From Oceanobacter mangrovi (lineage in GTDB: Bacteria; Pseudomonadota; Gammaproteobacteria; Pseudomonadales; Oceanobacteraceae): 64,000 nt of DNA. This document shows, piece by piece, positions 61,654 to 64,000 of this stretch. Position 1 is the first letter of the stretch. Every line of letters begins with the position of its first letter. The position numbers and the translations under genes are program-made. Location: the NCBI RefSeq assembly GCF_019740315.1, contig NZ_JAHXZR010000003.1, forward strand, positions 372,001 to 436,000. Reading direction: 5' to 3'. Under the pieces are notes generated by a model, which searched no databases, was not told the DNA's origin, and worked only from the letters and a program-made list of their open reading frames with translations.

Positions 61654-62622
61654 ATGATCAGACGCACGGCGGAGTTCTACGCCGGTATGCCCAACCTGTC
61701 ACTGGCTGGTTTGTCGGAGAACTGGCTGCTGAAAGAGTGTGGCCATCAGCACTGGCTGGCACTGGCCAGGTTGATGGGGCAAGCACAACCGGATTTTCGT
61801 AATGCTGCCGGTGATCCGGTTTATGCGGCATTTGTATGTGTGGCGCTACGAGATGCCCGTCTGCAGCTGATTAATGAAAACGATGCTTTGGTGATGGATA
61901 CGTGCCTGTGTCCTGCTGGCAAGGCACGCTTTTTCTCCCGCCACCGGTTGTCTGGCCCGGCGGGAGCTTTTTGCGAAATCGAGATGATTTCGACGCTGGT
62001 GAGCCGCCGGGAAGCGGGCAATAACCAGTCTGTCGCCCGTTCGGATATTCTGCGCCATGCCGATTCGTCCGCGCCAGAGCCTGATTCTTCCAGCGTGGCG
62101 CTGGCTACGGCTGCTGATTCCATGATGCAGTCTTATCGTCAGTTCCGTGGACTGCAGGAGGGGCGCCAGCCTGATTTTACCTTGTTGACCGACTGGCAAC
62201 CGACACCGGGCGTGCTGGCCGAAAGCCAGTTTGCTCCCTGTCCGCACAGTGATTTTAACGGCGCGGATTTTTTGTATTTCGCCAACTTCCAGCAGTTTGT
62301 TGACCGGGCTGAATGGCAGCAGCAAACCAGTGCTGGCAGCCAGGACTGGTTATGGCAAACCAGCCAGCGTCAGCTCAATTATTACGGCAATATCAATCCG
62401 GGTGATCAATTGCGGGTCATGCTGTGTGCGCGTCAGCAGGATAATCAGCAACTGCGTCACTGGCAGCGCATCTATCGGTTGTCAGATGGTCGCTGTATTG
62501 CCGATATCGTTACACTCAAGCAAGCGCTGGATAGCTCAGGCTATCGTCGTGCCATGACAAGTGCTGATGCTCCTGGCAAGCAGTCTGCCAGCACTTTGAT
62601 CAGGGTGATGAAAAATGGCTGA
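61654..62622 (+). CDS. LnmK/Pnap_2097-like biosynthetic protein
   Basis: A 322-aa protein related to the LnmK/Pnap_2097 family of double hot-dog proteins that act as acyltransferase/decarboxylases on methylmalonyl-CoA in polyketide biosynthesis. Family-like segments are [20 protein letters not shown] (about residues 11-30), [23 protein letters not shown]-like [19 protein letters not shown] in the middle, and [19 protein letters not shown]. It overlaps the mutase gene by eight bases, so both act on methylmalonyl-CoA. The start at 61654 has CGGAGCCCAAT before it; an in-frame ATG at 61606 lies in the repeat edge. Confidence 0.78.
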   Translation: MIRRTAEFYAGMPNLSLAGLSENWLLKECGHQHWLALARLMGQAQPDFRNAAGDPVYAAFVCVALRDARLQLINENDALVMDTCLCPAGKARFFSRHRLSGPAGAFCEIEMISTLVSRREAGNNQSVARSDILRHADSSAPEPDSSSVALATAADSMMQSYRQFRGLQEGRQPDFTLLTDWQPTPGVLAESQFAPCPHSDFNGADFLYFANFQQFVDRAEWQQQTSAGSQDWLWQTSQRQLNYYGNINPGDQLRVMLCARQQDNQQLRHWQRIYRLSDGRCIADIVTLKQALDSSGYRRAMTSADAPGKQSASTLIRVMKNG

Positions 62623-64000
62623 TTTTTCATCTAACGGTCGTAAATCCGGGCTCTACAGCCAACAAGACTGGCAGCAGCTGGAGCCCCGGCTGCAGCAGCA
62701 GCTGGCGGCCAGTGCGGGTGTTCCGCCATATACTCGCGGCCCTTACCAGAGCATGTATCGCGACAAGCCCTGGACCATTCGCCAGTACACCGGCTTTGGC
62801 TCAGCAGCGGCAACCAATCAGGCTTTTAAAACCAGCCTGGCGGAAGGTGGTCAGGGGTTGTCGGTGGCATTCGATTTGCCAACCCATCTGGGTTTTGATT
62901 CCGACCAGCCGCTGGCGGCAGCCGAGGTTGGCAAAACCGGCGTCGCTATCGACAGCGTGGAAGATATGAAGCAGCTGTTCGATGGTATTGATCTGTCCAC
63001 TACTTCAGTATCCATGACCATGAATGGTGCGGCGTTGCCGGTAATGGCGGCGTTTATTGTGGCTGCTGAAGAATCTGGCTACTCGCCCGCACAGCTGCGC
63101 GGCACCATTCAGAATGACATTCTTAAGGAGTTTATGGTGCGTAATACCTGGGTTCATGCGCCTGAACCGTCATTGCGCATCAGCACGGATATTGTCCGTT
63201 GGCTAAGTCAGCATGCACCAGGTTTTAACAGCATATCGATTTCGGGCTATCACTTTCAGGAAGGGGGGGCCAGTGCTTCACTGGAACTGGCGCTGACCCT
63301 CGCCAACGGCCGTGAATATCTTGATCGCATGACCGGGGCCGGACTGAATCTGGATGATTTTTGCCCGCGACTGAGTTTTTTCTTCGGCGTTGGTATGAAT
63401 TTCTTTGAAGAAATTGCCAAGTTACGGGCAGCCCGCTTGCTGTGGAGTGAAGAAGTACTGGGGCGTGGTGGATCGGCCAAATCCGCGCGGATGAAAATTC
63501 ATTGTCAGACATCCGGCTGGTCGCTGACGGCTCAGGAGCCCCACAACAACCTGATTCGTACCACCATCGAGGCGATGGCGGCGGTGTTTGGCGGTACTCA
63601 ATCCCTGCATACCAATGGTTACGATGAAGCGGTGTCGATTCCGACCGATGAATCGGCCCGGCTGGCCCGTAATACCCAGCTGATCTTGCAACAGGAAACG
63701 GGGTTGACTGAGGTGGTTGATCCCTGGGGCGGGTCCTACATGATGGAAAGCCTGACCGCTGGACTGGTCAATGAAGTCCGCGACTGGCTGACACAGATTG
63801 AGCAGCAGGGTGGCGTCGTGGCGGCGATTGAATCCGGCTGGGTCCAGCGCACCCTGCATCAACAGGCACTGGTGACCCAGGCCCGGCTCGATCGTGGTGA
63901 AACCCCGATTATTGGCGTCAATACCTGCCGCTCGGAAGACCAGCCCCAGGTTGCTGTACGTAGCATCGACGCCAGCCTGACCGCTGCCAACCAGAAGCAG
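62615..64000 (+). CDS. methylmalonyl-CoA mutase, large subunit (partial)
   Basis: Coding continues to the window edge: 462 codons without a stop. It is a methylmalonyl-CoA mutase catalytic domain with the CoA-binding and substrate-binding opening [20 protein letters not shown] and [20 protein letters not shown], then [37 protein letters not shown], and [15 protein letters not shown]. The Tyr after IRQ and the Arg in FMVRN that mark methylmalonyl- over isobutyryl-CoA mutase are both present. The B12 domain would lie past the window or on another gene. It overlaps the LnmK-like gene by eight bases. Confidence 0.93.
   Translation, partial: MADFSSNGRKSGLYSQQDWQQLEPRLQQQLAASAGVPPYTRGPYQSMYRDKPWTIRQYTGFGSAAATNQAFKTSLAEGGQGLSVAFDLPTHLGFDSDQPLAAAEVGKTGVAIDSVEDMKQLFDGIDLSTTSVSMTMNGAALPVMAAFIVAAEESGYSPAQLRGTIQNDILKEFMVRNTWVHAPEPSLRISTDIVRWLSQHAPGFNSISISGYHFQEGGASASLELALTLANGREYLDRMTGAGLNLDDFCPRLSFFFGVGMNFFEEIAKLRAARLLWSEEVLGRGGSAKSARMKIHCQTSGWSLTAQEPHNNLIRTTIEAMAAVFGGTQSLHTNGYDEAVSIPTDESARLARNTQLILQQETGLTEVVDPWGGSYMMESLTAGLVNEVRDWLTQIEQQGGVVAAIESGWVQRTLHQQALVTQARLDRGETPIIGVNTCRSEDQPQVAVRSIDASLTAANQKQ

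Noticed and set aside
1-64000. tRNA, rRNA or CRISPR features
   Set aside because: No T-arm GGTTCRA-type signals with a matching acceptor stem and no regularly spaced repeats of CRISPR length were seen by eye. A tRNA-scan and CRISPR search would settle it.

Overview
The window reads as a chromosome segment of a Gram-negative, heterotrophic gammaproteobacterium with moderately high GC. It encodes outer-membrane porins, TRAP and ABC uptake systems, a cyanide-insensitive-type bd oxidase, CcoG, and LysR, AraC, TetR, LuxR and MocR regulators. The gene mix would suit a marine Oceanospirillales-like bacterium, but the sequence alone does not fix the genus. I saw no rRNA, tRNA, CRISPR array or intact insertion sequence. 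Gene density is high and most intergenic gaps are short.

Layout. 0-3 kb: TRAP transporter operon dctP-dctQ-dctM. 3.4-6 kb: a 49-aa small gene, a cupin, and an aldehyde dehydrogenase homologue that lacks all three classical catalytic residues. 6-7.5 kb: AT-rich small genes of unknown function. 7.5-11 kb: a Na+/amino acid symporter, a PH-domain membrane protein and a MATE exporter. 11-19 kb: a polyamine-type ABC transporter (potI, potH, potG and a separate potF) interleaved with a TorF-type porin, a type-B carboxylesterase and a DUF3237 protein. A TetR gene faces this cluster across two palindromic operators. 19-25 kb: a LuxR-type regulator, a serine hydrolase, a tannase-like lipoprotein and RidA. 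25-34 kb: aldo/keto reductase facing an AraC regulator, a berberine-bridge-type flavin oxidase, a 1076-aa XRE-STAND-TPR regulator and a NYN-domain protein. 34-40.5 kb: a second DUF3237 gene, a Tsx-like channel and gpt that share a TGACC-N4-GGTCA operator motif, a P-loop kinase-like protein, a SLATT-like membrane protein, an Asp/Glu racemase and a His-rich COG0523 GTPase. 41-43.1 kb: a lower-GC two-gene cassette (SAM-fold protein plus DUF1848 CX3CX2C protein) that abuts the 3' remnant of a dinB-family gene. 43-54.9 kb: cioAB, a LysR/OYE pair, a sulfite reductase operon, and ccoG between two MocR genes. 55.3-61.5 kb: a complete seven-gene Nit1C cluster (nitB-nitH). 61.6-64 kb: a LnmK/Pnap_2097-like gene overlapping a methylmalonyl-CoA mutase gene that runs off the window.

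The most coherent system is the Nit1C cluster. It is known from cyanide- and nitrile-assimilating pseudomonads and from the cyanobacterial nitrogen-starvation response. Here it faces a MocR-type regulator across a 380-bp region with two sigma-54-like promoter candidates and about nine copies of a TTGATYGCA-type motif. A cyanide-insensitive oxidase operon lies about 10 kb away, so cyanide tolerance and cyanide nitrogen assimilation may work together; this link is inferred. The less described elements are the SAM-fold/DUF1848 cassette, the catalytically dead aldehyde dehydrogenase, the 49-aa small gene and several families of dispersed palindromic repeats at gene ends.
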